Shown here: positions 1-8,894 of the stretch, piece after piece | Position numbering within the stretch: the stretch's first letter is position 1 | How the letters are laid out: each line of letters begins with the position of its first letter | Assembly: GCF_011006175.1 (NCBI RefSeq) | Contig: NZ_CP048795.1 | Location: 1,666,491 to 1,730,490, forward strand | Length of the DNA stretch: 64,000 nt | From: Hydrogenobacter sp. T-8 | GTDB lineage: Bacteria; Aquificota; Aquificia; Aquificales; Aquificaceae | Direction: 5' to 3' | Program-made: the position numbers and the translations under genes | The notes under the pieces: model-generated | What the model was told of the DNA's origin: nothing | Databases searched by the model: none | What the model saw: only the letters and a program-made list of their open reading frames with translations

Positions 1-107
1 TCCCTACAGCACTCCTTGTAGGCAAAATCTCCTCTTGACTCTATAGCCCTTTTTAGCCTCTTGATATAAAGCTCGTGCTGAGCCATATAAAATTTCACAT
101 CCACCAT
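1..107 (-). CDS. N-terminal fragment, possibly CZB-like protein (runs off window)
   Basis: A reverse-strand frame begins at ATG 107 and is open to the window edge, giving 35 residues (begins MVDVKFYMAQHELYIKRLKR, ends KECCR). A GAGAGG ribosome site lies about 6 bases before the ATG. The pattern of an early His, two helical stretches and Cys residues loosely resembles the chemoreceptor zinc-binding (CZB) domain. Too little is present for a firm assignment, so treat it as a hypothetical partial gene. It is transcribed away from thrB, and the AT-rich 108-350 segment separates them. Confidence 0.4.
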   Translation of the reverse strand, partial: MVDVKFYMAQHELYIKRLKRAIESRGDFAYKECCR

Positions 108-268
108 GCCATGCCTCTCTTTCTTTAGGATACCCCACACCTTTCATAGGTTTCAAGTTGTTTACAAAAGCCACATATACCTTTTATGCAAAAAGCATAC
201 CATTGAAGGAGTGCTAAACAAAAGCCTGTAATTAACACCTTCTACCATTCCTCTATCTTGCAATTTAG

Positions 269-303
269 GTAAAATTGTTTACAAATATGTAAAATTGTTT
301 ACA
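269..303. promoter_or_regulatory. Candidate operator: 15-base direct repeat enclosing an inverted repeat
   Basis: The 15-base word GTAAAATTGTTTACA occurs at 269-283 and again at 289-303, a 20-base period. Between them TTTACA (278-283) and TGTAAA (288-293) form a perfect 6-base inverted repeat with a 4-base spacer. A related TTGTTTACA lies at about 158-166. A 20-base period puts the two copies on nearly the same face of the helix, as expected for a dimeric repressor or activator. The element lies between the fragment at 1-107 and thrB. Which gene it controls, and which protein binds, is unknown. The 108-350 interval shows no other gene. Confidence 0.45.
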
Positions 304-337
304 CTCTATCTTTGACTCTCGTTCTCAGGCATAGGAT

Positions 338-353
338 TATAATCTTTCTCATG
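338..353 (+). promoter_or_regulatory. -10 box 7 bases before the thrB start (leaderless type)
   Basis: TATAAT at 338-343 is followed by 7 bases and then ATG 351. No Shine-Dalgarno sequence precedes the ATG. A TTGACT at 312-317 could be a -35 element, but its spacer would be 20 bases, longer than usual. Transcription would begin at or next to the start codon, giving a leaderless or nearly leaderless mRNA. The same spacing occurs before several other genes in the window. Confidence 0.5.
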
Positions 354-1250
354 CTACGCCTTCTTGTCCCTGCAAGCACCAGCAACTTTGGTTCAGGCTT
401 TGACGCCTTCGGTCTTGCCCTTAGCCTGTATAACGAGTTCTATATAGAGCCTTCTGAGAGGTATACCATAGAGATAGAAGGTGAGGGTGCAAGCCTGCCA
501 AGAAACGAGAGCAATCTCTTTGTAAGGGTCTACAAAAGAGCCTGTGAGGTTTTTGCTTTTGAGGAAAAGCCTTTTAAACTCAGGCAGGTAAACCGAGTCC
601 CTACCGCAAGAGGGCTTGGCTCTTCTGCCACTGCCATAGTGGGTGGCATCTTAGCTTTTGAATCTTTGCATGGCATTAGACTAAGCCTTGAGGAAAGGCT
701 AAAGGTTGCCTTTGAGTTTGAACCACATCCAGACAACCTGCTTCCTGCCTTTCTTGGTGGCTTTGTGGTGTGTGTAAGCTCTGAGGAGGGTGTTAGGTTT
801 CTAAGGCTTGACTTCCCAGAGGAACTAAAGGTGGTGGTATGTGTGCCAGACTTTGAGCTTTCCACCCAGAGGGCAAGAGAGGTGCTAAGGAAAGAGGTAT
901 CTCTAAAGGATGCGGTCTTTAACCTGCAAAGGTCTGCCCTCTTTGTGGGTGCGATTCTTACGAAGAGCTTTGACCTTTTGAAAGAGTCGGTCAAGGACAG
1001 ACTTCATCAGCCTTACAGGGCACAGCTGGTGCCGGGCTTTGGGGATGTGATGGAGAAGGCTTACGCGGAGGGTGCTCTGGCGGTCTTCCTGAGCGGTGCA
1101 GGACCTTCTATGGCGAGCCTGTGTCTTGAGAGGTTTAACGAGGTAGGCTCTGCCATGGTGGAAGCCTTTAAAAGGCATGGCATAAACTCAAAGTATATTT
1201 CCCTCGAGGTTTCCAAAGAGGGTGCAAGATGTGAGGGTTTTAACTCTTGA
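351..1250 (+). CDS. thrB: Homoserine kinase
   Basis: GHMP-family kinase of 299 residues that phosphorylates L-homoserine with ATP in threonine synthesis, in the cytoplasm. Sequence support: the N-terminal VPASTSNFGSGFDAFGLAL segment typical of ThrB, the ATP-binding GHMP motif (VPTARGLGSSATA, near residue 90), and the late Gly-rich SGAGPSMASL motif. The longest frame opens at TTG 312, but its first 13 residues are not ThrB-like. ATG 351 gives the family N-terminus and has a -10 box 7 bases upstream. coaX follows with a 20-base overlap, so the two are probably co-transcribed although the pathways differ. Confidence 0.9.
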   Translation: MLRLLVPASTSNFGSGFDAFGLALSLYNEFYIEPSERYTIEIEGEGASLPRNESNLFVRVYKRACEVFAFEEKPFKLRQVNRVPTARGLGSSATAIVGGILAFESLHGIRLSLEERLKVAFEFEPHPDNLLPAFLGGFVVCVSSEEGVRFLRLDFPEELKVVVCVPDFELSTQRAREVLRKEVSLKDAVFNLQRSALFVGAILTKSFDLLKESVKDRLHQPYRAQLVPGFGDVMEKAYAEGALAVFLSGAGPSMASLCLERFNEVGSAMVEAFKRHGINSKYISLEVSKEGARCEGFNS

Positions 1251-1911
1251 TGTGGGAAATACATCGGTGGATGTGTGCCTCTTTGATGGCTCTTTGAGGT
1301 ACGTGGGTAAGTTCAGCCATAGGGACGTGCCACTCTTGAGTGCAGACCTTGTGCTCGTGTCCTCTGTTAAACCCTCGGCGAACAATATCATCCTTGAAAA
1401 ATACCCCCATGCGAGGTTTATAAGAGCGGAGGATGTGCCACTTCAGACCGCCTTTAAGGGCAAAGAGAGAGTAGGCATAGACAGATTGCTTAACCTTTAC
1501 GGTGCGGTCCAGCTCTTTTCAAAGCATGTGGTGGTAGCCAGCTTTGGCACCGCCACTGTTATAGACCTTGCGGTGGATGGTGTCTTTCAGGGTGGCTTTA
1601 TAACCCTTGGTGTGGGTGCAGGGCTTGAGTGCCTTTCTCAAAGGGCAGAGCTAATTCCCGAGCTCAAACTAAAAAAACTCCTCCCTCCCATAGGCACAGA
1701 TACAGAAGGTGCTATTCTCGGGGGCTTTTTGCGTCAGAGCTTGCACTTTCTTATGGCTTGTGTGCAAAGCTGGAGCGAGCTATACAGAAGGCAGTTAGGG
1801 CTACTTATAACTGGGGGCGACGGTTGGCTCTTTGAAGACATAGCACCCTATGAGCCACTCCTTATACATAAGGCTATGCTCCTTCTTTTAGGCTTTTATA
1901 GTAAGCCCTAA
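1231..1911 (+). CDS. coaX: Type III pantothenate kinase
   Basis: Phosphorylates pantothenate, the first step of coenzyme A synthesis, in the cytoplasm. The 226-residue product starts with the phosphate-binding [13 protein letters not shown], has the conserved [11 protein letters not shown] region and GTATVIDL (ASKHA fold second phosphate loop), and ends with an ITGGDG adenosine motif. GTG 1231 is preferred because AGAGG at 1216-1220 is about 10 bases upstream. The in-frame GTG 1222 would sit directly on that site. The 3' end overlaps the convergent A-adding enzyme gene by 38 bases. Confidence 0.9.
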   Translation: MRVLTLDVGNTSVDVCLFDGSLRYVGKFSHRDVPLLSADLVLVSSVKPSANNIILEKYPHARFIRAEDVPLQTAFKGKERVGIDRLLNLYGAVQLFSKHVVVASFGTATVIDLAVDGVFQGGFITLGVGAGLECLSQRAELIPELKLKKLLPPIGTDTEGAILGGFLRQSLHFLMACVQSWSELYRRQLGLLITGGDGWLFEDIAPYEPLLIHKAMLLLLGFYSKP

Positions 1912-3403
1912 GGAATTCTATCGCCTCTTCCTTGTTTTTTACCTCACCAGAGAACTGAGCCTCCTCAAGGGCTTTCTTTAGCTGTCCCACAAGTGGTCCA
2001 GGCTCAAGACCCAAAAGCTCCATTATTTCTCTGCCATCAAGAAGAGCCTTAGTGGGCATACGAGATAGCTTCTGCCTTTTGAACTCCACAAGGTCATGAA
2101 CGGTCTGCAGAAGTCTTTTTATCTCCTCTTCCTCGTCACCACTCCCTATAGCGTCCGCAATGGCATGCAAGAAGAGATGACCCGCTATATCTTTACACTC
2201 TCTCCAGAAGTTTGCCCTTCCTCTGTCTGTAAGCTGACCCTTAAATAGAGACTCTCTCAGATAAAAGGGTCTTAGGTGTTCTCTTACTAGCTTTGCCACA
2301 AACTCCGTAGCTGGCTCTCCCCATTTGTAGGCTTTGCCATAACTTCTTACCAGCTCCGCACCCAGCTTGTCATGGTTATAAAAGGTTATCTTTCCTTCCC
2401 TAATTTCAAAGGTGTGAGGCTTTGCAAGGTCATGAAAGAGTGCGGAAAGTTTAAGTAGCTCAATGTCAGAAAATTCCCCATGCACTTCCATTTTCCCAAA
2501 GTTTTCCAAAAGCTCCGCAGGCAGGTATCTGTCTTTTTCTTGTAGCACCTTTTCCAGTGCTTCCAGCACCTTAAAGACATGCTCCTCAAGAGGGTATATG
2601 TGATGCTCCCCTTGGTCTCTTACCTCTTTCCAGCGTGCGGTGTCGGGGAAAAGCTCCTGCAGGACTCCATACTCATAAAGCTCCTTAAACACCTTATAGC
2701 CTTGATAGTGTCTGAGGATCTTGAAAAGCTCAAGGCTTATCCTCTCCGATGGTGCCTTTCTTATAATGTGCTTTTTCCTCCTTACAAACTCATGGAAATC
2801 CTCTGTAAGCTCAAGCCCCTTCTCCACAGCAAGGCGAAAGCCTCTTAGTATCCTTACTGGGTCTTCCTCAAGGTTTTTGAGCGAGATTGGTCTCAAAAGC
2901 CCTTGTTCCAAGTCCTCCACGCCATGGGCTGGGTCGTATATGATGGTCTGCTTTGCTCCTATGCTTAGAACATCGTCAATGCTTACTGCCATAGCGTTGG
3001 CGGTAAAGTCCCTTGAAAGGAGGTCTTCCACGAGGGACTTCTCAAGGTCTCTGCCCTTTATCTGAGCAAAGTCAAAGCGGTATTTATAAGGTGGAAGCCT
3101 TAGGACTACGGTGGCTATGGTAGGTCTCCTAAGCAGTCCCTTTTTCTCAAATTCAAAGTAAGAGCCACCTATCCTCTCTGCGAGCTTTTTGGCGGTTTCT
3201 CTTGGGTCGCAGGTTACCAAAAGGTCTACATCTATATGGTATCCCACAGGCTCACCCAGAAACCTATCTCTTACCCAACCACCCACTATAAAACAGTAGG
3301 CTTCCCGCGGCAGAACCCTTGCAATATCGTCAAAGTAGGTCATGTAAAAGTTAAGCCCGTGTGCGGTGTGCTTTATGCCTTTTTCAAAGAGAATTTCCTG
3401 CAT
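1874..3403 (-). CDS. tRNA nucleotidyltransferase with HD domain, probably the A-adding enzyme
   Basis: Class II nucleotidyltransferase of 509 residues. The N-terminal head carries GGWVRD (41-46) and the catalytic Asp pair HIDVD (58, 60). RDFTANAMA and [13 protein letters not shown] follow, then the [10 protein letters not shown] helix. A C-terminal HD domain contains ALFHDLAKP. Aquifex aeolicus splits CCA addition between a CC-adding and an A-adding enzyme, and this length and HD layout fit the A-adding one (inference). The single tRNA in this window lacks an encoded CCA, so the activity is needed. Poly(A) polymerase or a full CCA enzyme remain possible. The gene stands alone on its strand, overlaps coaX at the 3' end and shares a 72-base divergent region with the V4R-like gene. 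Confidence 0.8.
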   Translation of the reverse strand: MQEILFEKGIKHTAHGLNFYMTYFDDIARVLPREAYCFIVGGWVRDRFLGEPVGYHIDVDLLVTCDPRETAKKLAERIGGSYFEFEKKGLLRRPTIATVVLRLPPYKYRFDFAQIKGRDLEKSLVEDLLSRDFTANAMAVSIDDVLSIGAKQTIIYDPAHGVEDLEQGLLRPISLKNLEEDPVRILRGFRLAVEKGLELTEDFHEFVRRKKHIIRKAPSERISLELFKILRHYQGYKVFKELYEYGVLQELFPDTARWKEVRDQGEHHIYPLEEHVFKVLEALEKVLQEKDRYLPAELLENFGKMEVHGEFSDIELLKLSALFHDLAKPHTFEIREGKITFYNHDKLGAELVRSYGKAYKWGEPATEFVAKLVREHLRPFYLRESLFKGQLTDRGRANFWRECKDIAGHLFLHAIADAIGSGDEEEEIKRLLQTVHDLVEFKRQKLSRMPTKALLDGREIMELLGLEPGPLVGQLKKALEEAQFSGEVKNKEEAIEFLRAYYKSLKEGA

Positions 3404-3475
3404 GTTTATATAAGATATGCCTCTTAACCAATTCTTAACAATAGCCTCCTATTATTACCCTTTAGGAGGTGTGCC

Positions 3476-3958
3476 ATGAAGTTCCTTACCCAAGAAGAGC
3501 TCATAGGGTATGTGTCAGAAGGTATAGCCAGCGTGGGGGGAGAAAGGGCATACAAGACTTTTTATAGGCTATGGCAGGAGCTAAAGGGTGTTCATCCAGT
3601 TGTGGCCATAGAGAGGGTGGTAAGCTACGCCTTTGATAGTGCTGGGCATGTGCTTATTAACCATATAGGAAGGAGGATTGCCAAAGAGAAGTGTGAGAGC
3701 GTTAGCCATGTGCCCTTGCAAGAAGGTGTTTTGTTTGTGGAGCTTGCCAACTGCCCAGTGCACGAGCTTTCACAGGAGCTGAGGCCCACCGAGGCGGTAG
3801 TCTGCTCCCTTTGTAGAGGTTTTATGGAAACATTGGGAGAAAACATGAAGCTGGGTCATCTTAAAGAGGTGAGCTATATAGAGGGAAGATGCACTTTTGT
3901 TTACGGAGGTGTAGCCTATGGACATGATAAGCTACAGGCTCAAGGAGCAGGAGCTTGA
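3476..3958 (+). CDS. V4R-like small cysteine-containing protein
   Basis: Soluble 160-residue protein, no signal peptide or membrane segment. Cysteines lie at 73, 93, 110, 113 and 139. The C-terminal layout (ANCPV, then VVCSLCRGFMETLGE, then EVSYIEGRCTFVY) resembles the end of V4R (4-vinyl reductase) domains, which bind small ligands or metal through such Cys. V4R is related to Bet3 of the TRAPP complex, which works with small GTPases, and here the gene opens an operon with a Ras-like GTPase. A sensor role is inference. TTTAGGAGGTG precedes ATG 3476. The next gene overlaps its end by 41 bases, so translation is probably coupled. Confidence 0.5.
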   Translation: MKFLTQEELIGYVSEGIASVGGERAYKTFYRLWQELKGVHPVVAIERVVSYAFDSAGHVLINHIGRRIAKEKCESVSHVPLQEGVLFVELANCPVHELSQELRPTEAVVCSLCRGFMETLGENMKLGHLKEVSYIEGRCTFVYGGVAYGHDKLQAQGAGA

Positions 3959-4367
3959 GGAGATAACTAAGAGGCTCCAAGAATACAAGAACTCCCTCCT
4001 TTTAGACCTTGTGGTGCTTATGGACGACGGAGGAAGGCTTGTGAGCTTTGCTCCATATGTGGATAGCTATAAACCCATAGCCCAAAGGGTTGCACTCGTG
4101 GGTGCGGCGGTGGTGGGTGCGGTGGACCAGCTTGAGCATGTAATATCCTCCAAAAAGAGCATGTTCTTCTCAGGACAGGAAAAGAACATGTATGTGCATA
4201 TGTTAAGCCACAAGTTTATGTTAGCCTCGGTGTTTAATCATAAGGTCCCCCTGGGAAGCGTAAAGCTCTTTAAGGAAAAGCTATCAAGGGAGTTGACCAC
4301 ACTTTTGGAAAATGCCCTTGCAAGAGGTGAAAGCAGGGTAGTAAGGTTTGAGGACTTGGCTCTATGA
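3918..4367 (+). CDS. Roadblock/LC7-domain protein, MglB-like
   Basis: 149 residues, soluble. The core LLDLVVLMDDGGRLVSF is followed by a Gly/Ala-rich helix (RVALVGAAVVGAVDQLEHVI), a second strand pair and a final helix, which is the roadblock/LC7 fold. Such proteins (MglB in Myxococcus and Thermus) act as GTPase-activating or adaptor dimers for MglA-type GTPases, and the gene directly downstream encodes one with a 4-base ATGA overlap. The start is ATG 3918 with GGAGGT 7 bases upstream. The fold assignment is good, but the GAP role is inferred from context. Confidence 0.75.
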   Translation: MDMISYRLKEQELEEITKRLQEYKNSLLLDLVVLMDDGGRLVSFAPYVDSYKPIAQRVALVGAAVVGAVDQLEHVISSKKSMFFSGQEKNMYVHMLSHKFMLASVFNHKVPLGSVKLFKEKLSRELTTLLENALARGESRVVRFEDLAL

Positions 4368-4891
4368 CATTACGCATCCTATACCACGGGCTTGGTATGG
4401 CAGGAAAGACCACGAACCTTGAAAAACTGCGTGAGATATATTCCGATTATGTCTCAGACAGAATCCATCAGCAAACTTCTGAAGGCAGGACCGTATACCT
4501 TGACATACTGTCTCTCAGCATAAAGACCAGGTCTGGAGATAAGGAAATAGGCGTTGAGCTTTTTACTACGCCAGGTCAAGAGAGGTTCAGAATCTTAAGA
4601 AAGTGGATATTTGGTCGCGTGGATGGTCTCGTGCTTGTGCTGGACTCTACAAGAAGCCTTGAGGAAAACCTTAGGGCTTATGAGGAGGTCAAAGAATACG
4701 GACTGAGCGGTGTGCCAATGGTGCTTCAGCTAAATAAACGAGACGTAGGAAACCTAAGTCCAGAGGAGGTAAGGGTGGCTTTTGGCGATGTTCCTCTCAT
4801 GGAAGCGGTCGCTATTGCGGGCATGGGTGTGGCGGAGACCTTCAGGGCAGTCCTTAAGGAGGCTTTGAATGCAAAAGCTACTGCTGGCTAA
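4364..4891 (+). CDS. Ras-like small GTPase, MglA family
   Basis: 175-residue cytoplasmic GTPase. The P-loop is GLGMAGKT (9-16). A variant switch II, FTTPGQERF, has TTPGQ at 68-72, where Ras has DTAGQ. The guanine-specificity motif is NKRD (124-127). These match the prokaryotic MglA class, which sets cell polarity and controls motility machinery in other bacteria. The overlap with the roadblock gene upstream and with the zinc-ribbon gene downstream (23 bases) argues for a functional unit. Its output in this organism is unknown; the EAL-GGDEF gene in the same operon suggests cyclic di-GMP signalling. Confidence 0.85.
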   Translation: MTLRILYHGLGMAGKTTNLEKLREIYSDYVSDRIHQQTSEGRTVYLDILSLSIKTRSGDKEIGVELFTTPGQERFRILRKWIFGRVDGLVLVLDSTRSLEENLRAYEEVKEYGLSGVPMVLQLNKRDVGNLSPEEVRVAFGDVPLMEAVAIAGMGVAETFRAVLKEALNAKATAG

Positions 4892-6107
4892 CCAAAGCCT
4901 AAGGTTAAAGCCCTTATATGGACCCTTTCACAGGGATATGTTGAACATATCCTGGCTACTTGAGTCTATCAAAAGCTCTCTAAGAAATGGATACTTCATG
5001 TTTCAGTCCCTTGGGGAGCTTCATTTCCTGCCTGCTTTTGATGGAAAGCCAGAGGGAGAGTTTCCACAGGACTTTGAGCTTGTTAGCTTTTATCAGTCCA
5101 CAGAGAACTTCCTCATACACGCCTTTGACCTTTACGAGAGACATAGACTTCCCCTCTACAGCGATAGACCCCTCTGGGTTAACTTGGAGAGCATAAACTT
5201 CAACATAAGGGAGTTTTTCAAGAAACTTCTGGATTTTGAGGTAACGGGCTACATGGTGGTGGAAAACAGGGTAAAGCTCGTAAAAGGTTTGCTCTTGCTC
5301 CAGAAGGGTATGGTCATGAAGGTGGATTATGCAAACCTCAGAGGAATGGATGCTCTCAAGAGCCTTCTTGAGGACCTTAGCAAGGATGTGTGCATTCTAA
5401 GGGTATATGAGCTGTCTGAGGAGCTACTATCTATAATGCTTTCAGAGCCAGAGCTTGCTGGCGTCTATCAGGACTACGAAGCTGTCCCGCTTAAGAGTAT
5501 AAGAGGAACAGCCCTTCTTGTGAGTGTTTCTGCGGAGAAATACGGCTACAAGGTATACCTGCAAGGAGAAGAGGTCTACTCAGAGGGCTTTGAGGAAGAA
5601 GCACCCTTTTATGAGCTCTTTGTGGTTGGCACGCCACTTTCAGAGCCACTTGATGTGCTATCCATGATAGAGGGAGGCAACAAGCTCAGAGTAGTAAAAT
5701 ACGACCTAGAACATCCCATTCTCTACTTTTGTCCAGCCTGCTGGAGCGTGATTTCCAAAGATGACAAGGTATGCCCAAACTGCGGTTATGACCTTACAGA
5801 GTTTCACAACCTCCCCTACGAATATAAGCTCATAATGGCTTTGGAACACCCTGTCAAAGACATGAAAAAGAACGTCATATATACCATAGGCAGGAAGGAC
5901 TTGGAAATTGCCCTGCCACACTTTGAGCTTATGATAAGCAGAGAAACAGACCCCCTTATACTTATGGAGATAGCGGATGCCCTTGCGAGAATGAGTTCAC
6001 CTGAAGCCATAAGACTTTTGAGGGAACTTGCCCAACACAGATATCCGGTGGTTCGCTCAAGGGCTCTCATGCACCTTCAAAGGAAGCTTAAAAATGCTAC
6101 AGAATGA
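4869..6107 (+). CDS. Unrecognised protein with zinc ribbon and C-terminal HEAT-like helices
   Basis: 412 residues, soluble. Residues about 115-220 contain a G-rich alternating segment with some likeness to PATAN/DUF4388 domains, which often accompany roadblock proteins and GTPases (weak). A four-Cys zinc ribbon is clear: CPAC at 288-291 and CPNC at 302-305. The last 80 residues are helical with HEAT-repeat character (LMEIADALARM, then SPEAIRLLRELAQ). ATG 4869 has AAGGAGG 7 bases upstream and lies inside the GTPase gene. The zinc ribbon plus HEAT part suggests a docking protein. No enzymatic motif was seen, and I do not recognise a named family for the whole. Confidence 0.6.
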   Translation: MQKLLLANQSLRLKPLYGPFHRDMLNISWLLESIKSSLRNGYFMFQSLGELHFLPAFDGKPEGEFPQDFELVSFYQSTENFLIHAFDLYERHRLPLYSDRPLWVNLESINFNIREFFKKLLDFEVTGYMVVENRVKLVKGLLLLQKGMVMKVDYANLRGMDALKSLLEDLSKDVCILRVYELSEELLSIMLSEPELAGVYQDYEAVPLKSIRGTALLVSVSAEKYGYKVYLQGEEVYSEGFEEEAPFYELFVVGTPLSEPLDVLSMIEGGNKLRVVKYDLEHPILYFCPACWSVISKDDKVCPNCGYDLTEFHNLPYEYKLIMALEHPVKDMKKNVIYTIGRKDLEIALPHFELMISRETDPLILMEIADALARMSSPEAIRLLRELAQHRYPVVRSRALMHLQRKLKNATE

Positions 6108-7857
6108 GCTAAAAAGCTCTTTGGGAAAGGAGTTTTTCTCAAAGCTGAAAATAGAACCATACTACCAACCCATAGTTGACCTAACTGGCTCGTCGGTCTT
6201 TGGCTACGAAGCTCTCAGTAGATTTTTGTTGGATGGTGTTCCCATGAAACCTATAAGGGTGTTCAAAATGGCGGAAGGGCTTGGAATTCTGCCAGAGCTT
6301 GACCTTATGTGTAGAAAGCTGGCAATAGAAGCCTTTTCAAAGGGTCTGAAGGGTCAGCTTTTTATAAACATCTTCCCAGCCTATCTGGTGTCTGAGTATG
6401 TGGGGAAGGGTCATACGCTTACCTTCCTTCAGCAGATGAAACTCAGCCCTTCAAGTGTGGTGCTGGAGCTTAACGAGGCGGTAAAGGTGCAGGATATGAG
6501 CCTTCTTAAGAAGGCAATAAAATACTACAGAGATCTTGGCTTTGGAATAGCCATAGATGATATAGGCACTGGTTTTAACTCTATACACAGTTTGTTGGAG
6601 CTTGAGGGGCTGTTAGACTATGTGAAAATACCCAGGGAGCTTGTGGATGGTGTTTCAAAGAGCAAGATAAAGTATAACCTAATAAAGGTGCTTTCTGATG
6701 TGTGTGCCAGCATAGGAGCAAAAGCCATCTACGAAGGCTTGGAAAAGGAAGAGGACCTTATGACCATATACTATGATTTTAACGCTCAGCTGGTGCAAGG
6801 TTTTTACTTCTCAGAGCCTATTCCCGTCCAAAGGGCAAAGGAGTATAGCCCTTCTGTAAACCTTCCAAAAGAGTGTGATGGCAATTGCCTGCATGGTAGG
6901 AGGTTGCAAGAATTAAAACTTAGTCCTTCAGAGAGGTTTTACCACTTCCTTGAGTGTGTGGAAGGTTTAATGGAAAGGTATGTGTTGCTGGAAGTGGAAG
7001 ATAAAAGGTATTTTGTGGACCTTTGGAAACTCAAAAGCCAGCTTGATAGCAGGAGAATAAACCTCTATTACTACAAAGAGCTAAAAGAGGTTATAAGCAA
7101 GGAAAGGGACATCTTTTTGGAGCTTCATAACTTGCCAACGATAAGGTCGGATGCCACAGATATCAGGAACCTCTTTGATTTGGTAACTAACTCAAGGAAG
7201 GAGGTCTTTCTTTTGATGGAAGGTGATAAAGTAAAAGTGATTGAAAGGCACACCTTACTTGACCATTTTTCCAAAAGACTTGCCAAAGAGCTTGCCAACG
7301 TGAACCCCCTCACACACCTTCCCGGCAACAGGGTTATAGAGGAGAAGATAAAGCGTTTTAGCTCCACGGTGGATGAATTCTGGGTTTGTTATATGGACTT
7401 GGACAACTTTAAGGCTTTCAATGATGCCTACGGCTTTTATGCAGGAGACCAGATGATAAAGAAAGTGGGGTTTCTTCTTGAGAACTTTCGCAAGGAAAAC
7501 CCTGACAGGGTCTTTGTGGGACATGTGGGTGGTGACGATTTTGTTATCCTGCTTTGGGACATGAGTTTAGGGGAAGCAAAGGAGAAACTTTTAAAACTCT
7601 TGAAAAACCTACAGGAGAAACTCCTTGAGTTTTACAGCCCTGAGGACAGAAAAAGGAGCTACTTTGTGGCAAGGGACAGGGAAGACGAACTAAGGGAGTT
7701 TCCTATCGCCTCAATCTCTGCAGTTCTTTTAAGAGGCTCCCCAGACCCCCTTGACATTTCCAAAAGGTCCGCCCAGCTAAAGAAAAAGGCAAAGTCCTAC
7801 AGAGGAAGCGTCCTTTTTGTGGAGCATCTTAACGAAATCTTAACAATTAACCTGTAA
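6094..7857 (+). CDS. EAL-GGDEF cyclic di-GMP signalling protein
   Basis: 587 residues. An N-terminal EAL domain (about 15-250) has the signature YEALSRF (EAL at 39-41), N92, DDIGTG (155-160), K178, E214 and QGF (235-237), so phosphodiesterase residues look kept. A middle region of about 170 residues precedes a GGDEF domain with GGDDF at 479-483, so a cyclase is possible. There is no obvious RxxD inhibitory site. NPLTHLPGN before the GGDEF core is typical of EAL-CBS-GGDEF proteins. The reversed order (EAL first) and lack of membrane segments point to a soluble regulator. The longest frame begins at TTG 6028, but ATG 6094 has AAAGGAAG at the right distance. Confidence 0.85.
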   Translation: MLQNELKSSLGKEFFSKLKIEPYYQPIVDLTGSSVFGYEALSRFLLDGVPMKPIRVFKMAEGLGILPELDLMCRKLAIEAFSKGLKGQLFINIFPAYLVSEYVGKGHTLTFLQQMKLSPSSVVLELNEAVKVQDMSLLKKAIKYYRDLGFGIAIDDIGTGFNSIHSLLELEGLLDYVKIPRELVDGVSKSKIKYNLIKVLSDVCASIGAKAIYEGLEKEEDLMTIYYDFNAQLVQGFYFSEPIPVQRAKEYSPSVNLPKECDGNCLHGRRLQELKLSPSERFYHFLECVEGLMERYVLLEVEDKRYFVDLWKLKSQLDSRRINLYYYKELKEVISKERDIFLELHNLPTIRSDATDIRNLFDLVTNSRKEVFLLMEGDKVKVIERHTLLDHFSKRLAKELANVNPLTHLPGNRVIEEKIKRFSSTVDEFWVCYMDLDNFKAFNDAYGFYAGDQMIKKVGFLLENFRKENPDRVFVGHVGGDDFVILLWDMSLGEAKEKLLKLLKNLQEKLLEFYSPEDRKRSYFVARDREDELREFPIASISAVLLRGSPDPLDISKRSAQLKKKAKSYRGSVLFVEHLNEILTINL

Positions 7858-7889
7858 ACTTATAGCAAAATCTCTAAGGAGGTGGTAAA

Positions 7890-8894
7890 ATGAGAAAGAG
7901 GATGTTGCAGAGTGCTGTCCTCTCAATGGGAGCTTTGGCTCTCTTGTCCGTGCCTGCGAAGGCACAGCAGATAATCAAGATTGACGGCTCTTCCACCGTC
8001 TACCCTATAACGGAGGGTATAGCGGAAGAGTTCCAAAAGGCAAAAAGGGGTGCGGTAAAGGTCACAGTGGGTATATCTGGCACAGGTGGTGGCTTTAAGA
8101 AGTTCTGCAGGGGCGAGACAGACATATCCAACGCCTCAAGACCTATACTGGCAAAGGAAATGGAAGAGTGCAGGAAGAACGGCATTCAATACATTGAGTT
8201 ACCTGTAGCCTACGACGGTCTTGCGGTGGTTGTAAACCCCAGGAACAACTGGGCGACCTGCATGACGGTGGAACAGCTAAGAGAAATATGGAAGCCTGAA
8301 TCCCAGGGCAAAAAGTTCATGTGGTCAGACCTTGACCCCAAGTGGCCCAAACAGGAAATAAAGCTCTGTGGAGCTGGTTCTGATTCTGGAACCTTTGACT
8401 ACTTTACCGAGGCAATAGTGGGTAAGGCAAAGTCTTCAAGAGGTGACTACACCGCCTCTGAGGATGACAACGTGCTTGTGCAATTTGCCCAAAGGGAGAG
8501 GGGTGCTCTCTGCTACTTTGGACTTGCCTATGTGGAAGAAAACAAGGGTAAAATAAAAGCTATACAGATAAAGAACCCCAAAACCGGTCAGTGCGTTGCA
8601 CCCACATACCAAGCAGTCCAAAACGGCACATACCAACCACTCTCCAGACCACTCTTTATATATGTAAACGCAAAGGCGGTGCGGGAAAGACCTGAGGTAA
8701 GAGAGTTTGTAGAGTTTTATCTCAAAAACGCAGGCAAGATATCCAAACAAGTGGGATACATAGCACTTCCTGACAGGGCTTACAAAATGGCAGAGGAGAG
8801 GTTCAACAAGAGGGTGCTCGGCACCGTCTTTGGTGGTGAGCCAGAGGTTGGTCTTACCATAGATGAACTTCTCAAGAGGGAAGCCAAGCAATGA
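7890..8894 (+). CDS. pstS: Phosphate-binding protein of the Pst ABC transporter
   Basis: Periplasmic phosphate receptor of 334 residues with a Sec signal peptide (1-25, ending VPAKAQQ). The mature start [20 protein letters not shown] and the phosphate-contacting segments [23 protein letters not shown] and [12 protein letters not shown] are classic PstS. TAAGGAGGTGG precedes the ATG. It heads pstSCAB. Only 32 bases separate it from the EAL-GGDEF gene and I see no clear Pho box there, so read-through from the signalling operon is possible. Confidence 0.93.
   Translation: MRKRMLQSAVLSMGALALLSVPAKAQQIIKIDGSSTVYPITEGIAEEFQKAKRGAVKVTVGISGTGGGFKKFCRGETDISNASRPILAKEMEECRKNGIQYIELPVAYDGLAVVVNPRNNWATCMTVEQLREIWKPESQGKKFMWSDLDPKWPKQEIKLCGAGSDSGTFDYFTEAIVGKAKSSRGDYTASEDDNVLVQFAQRERGALCYFGLAYVEENKGKIKAIQIKNPKTGQCVAPTYQAVQNGTYQPLSRPLFIYVNAKAVRERPEVREFVEFYLKNAGKISKQVGYIALPDRAYKMAEERFNKRVLGTVFGGEPEVGLTIDELLKREAKQ

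Noticed and set aside
269-303. Start of a CRISPR array
   Set aside because: Only two short copies with a 5-base gap; no spacers and no cas genes. An operator is more likely.
312-350. Extended N-terminus of homoserine kinase from TTG 312
   Set aside because: The added residues overlap the promoter and do not match the family; ATG 351 restores the normal start.
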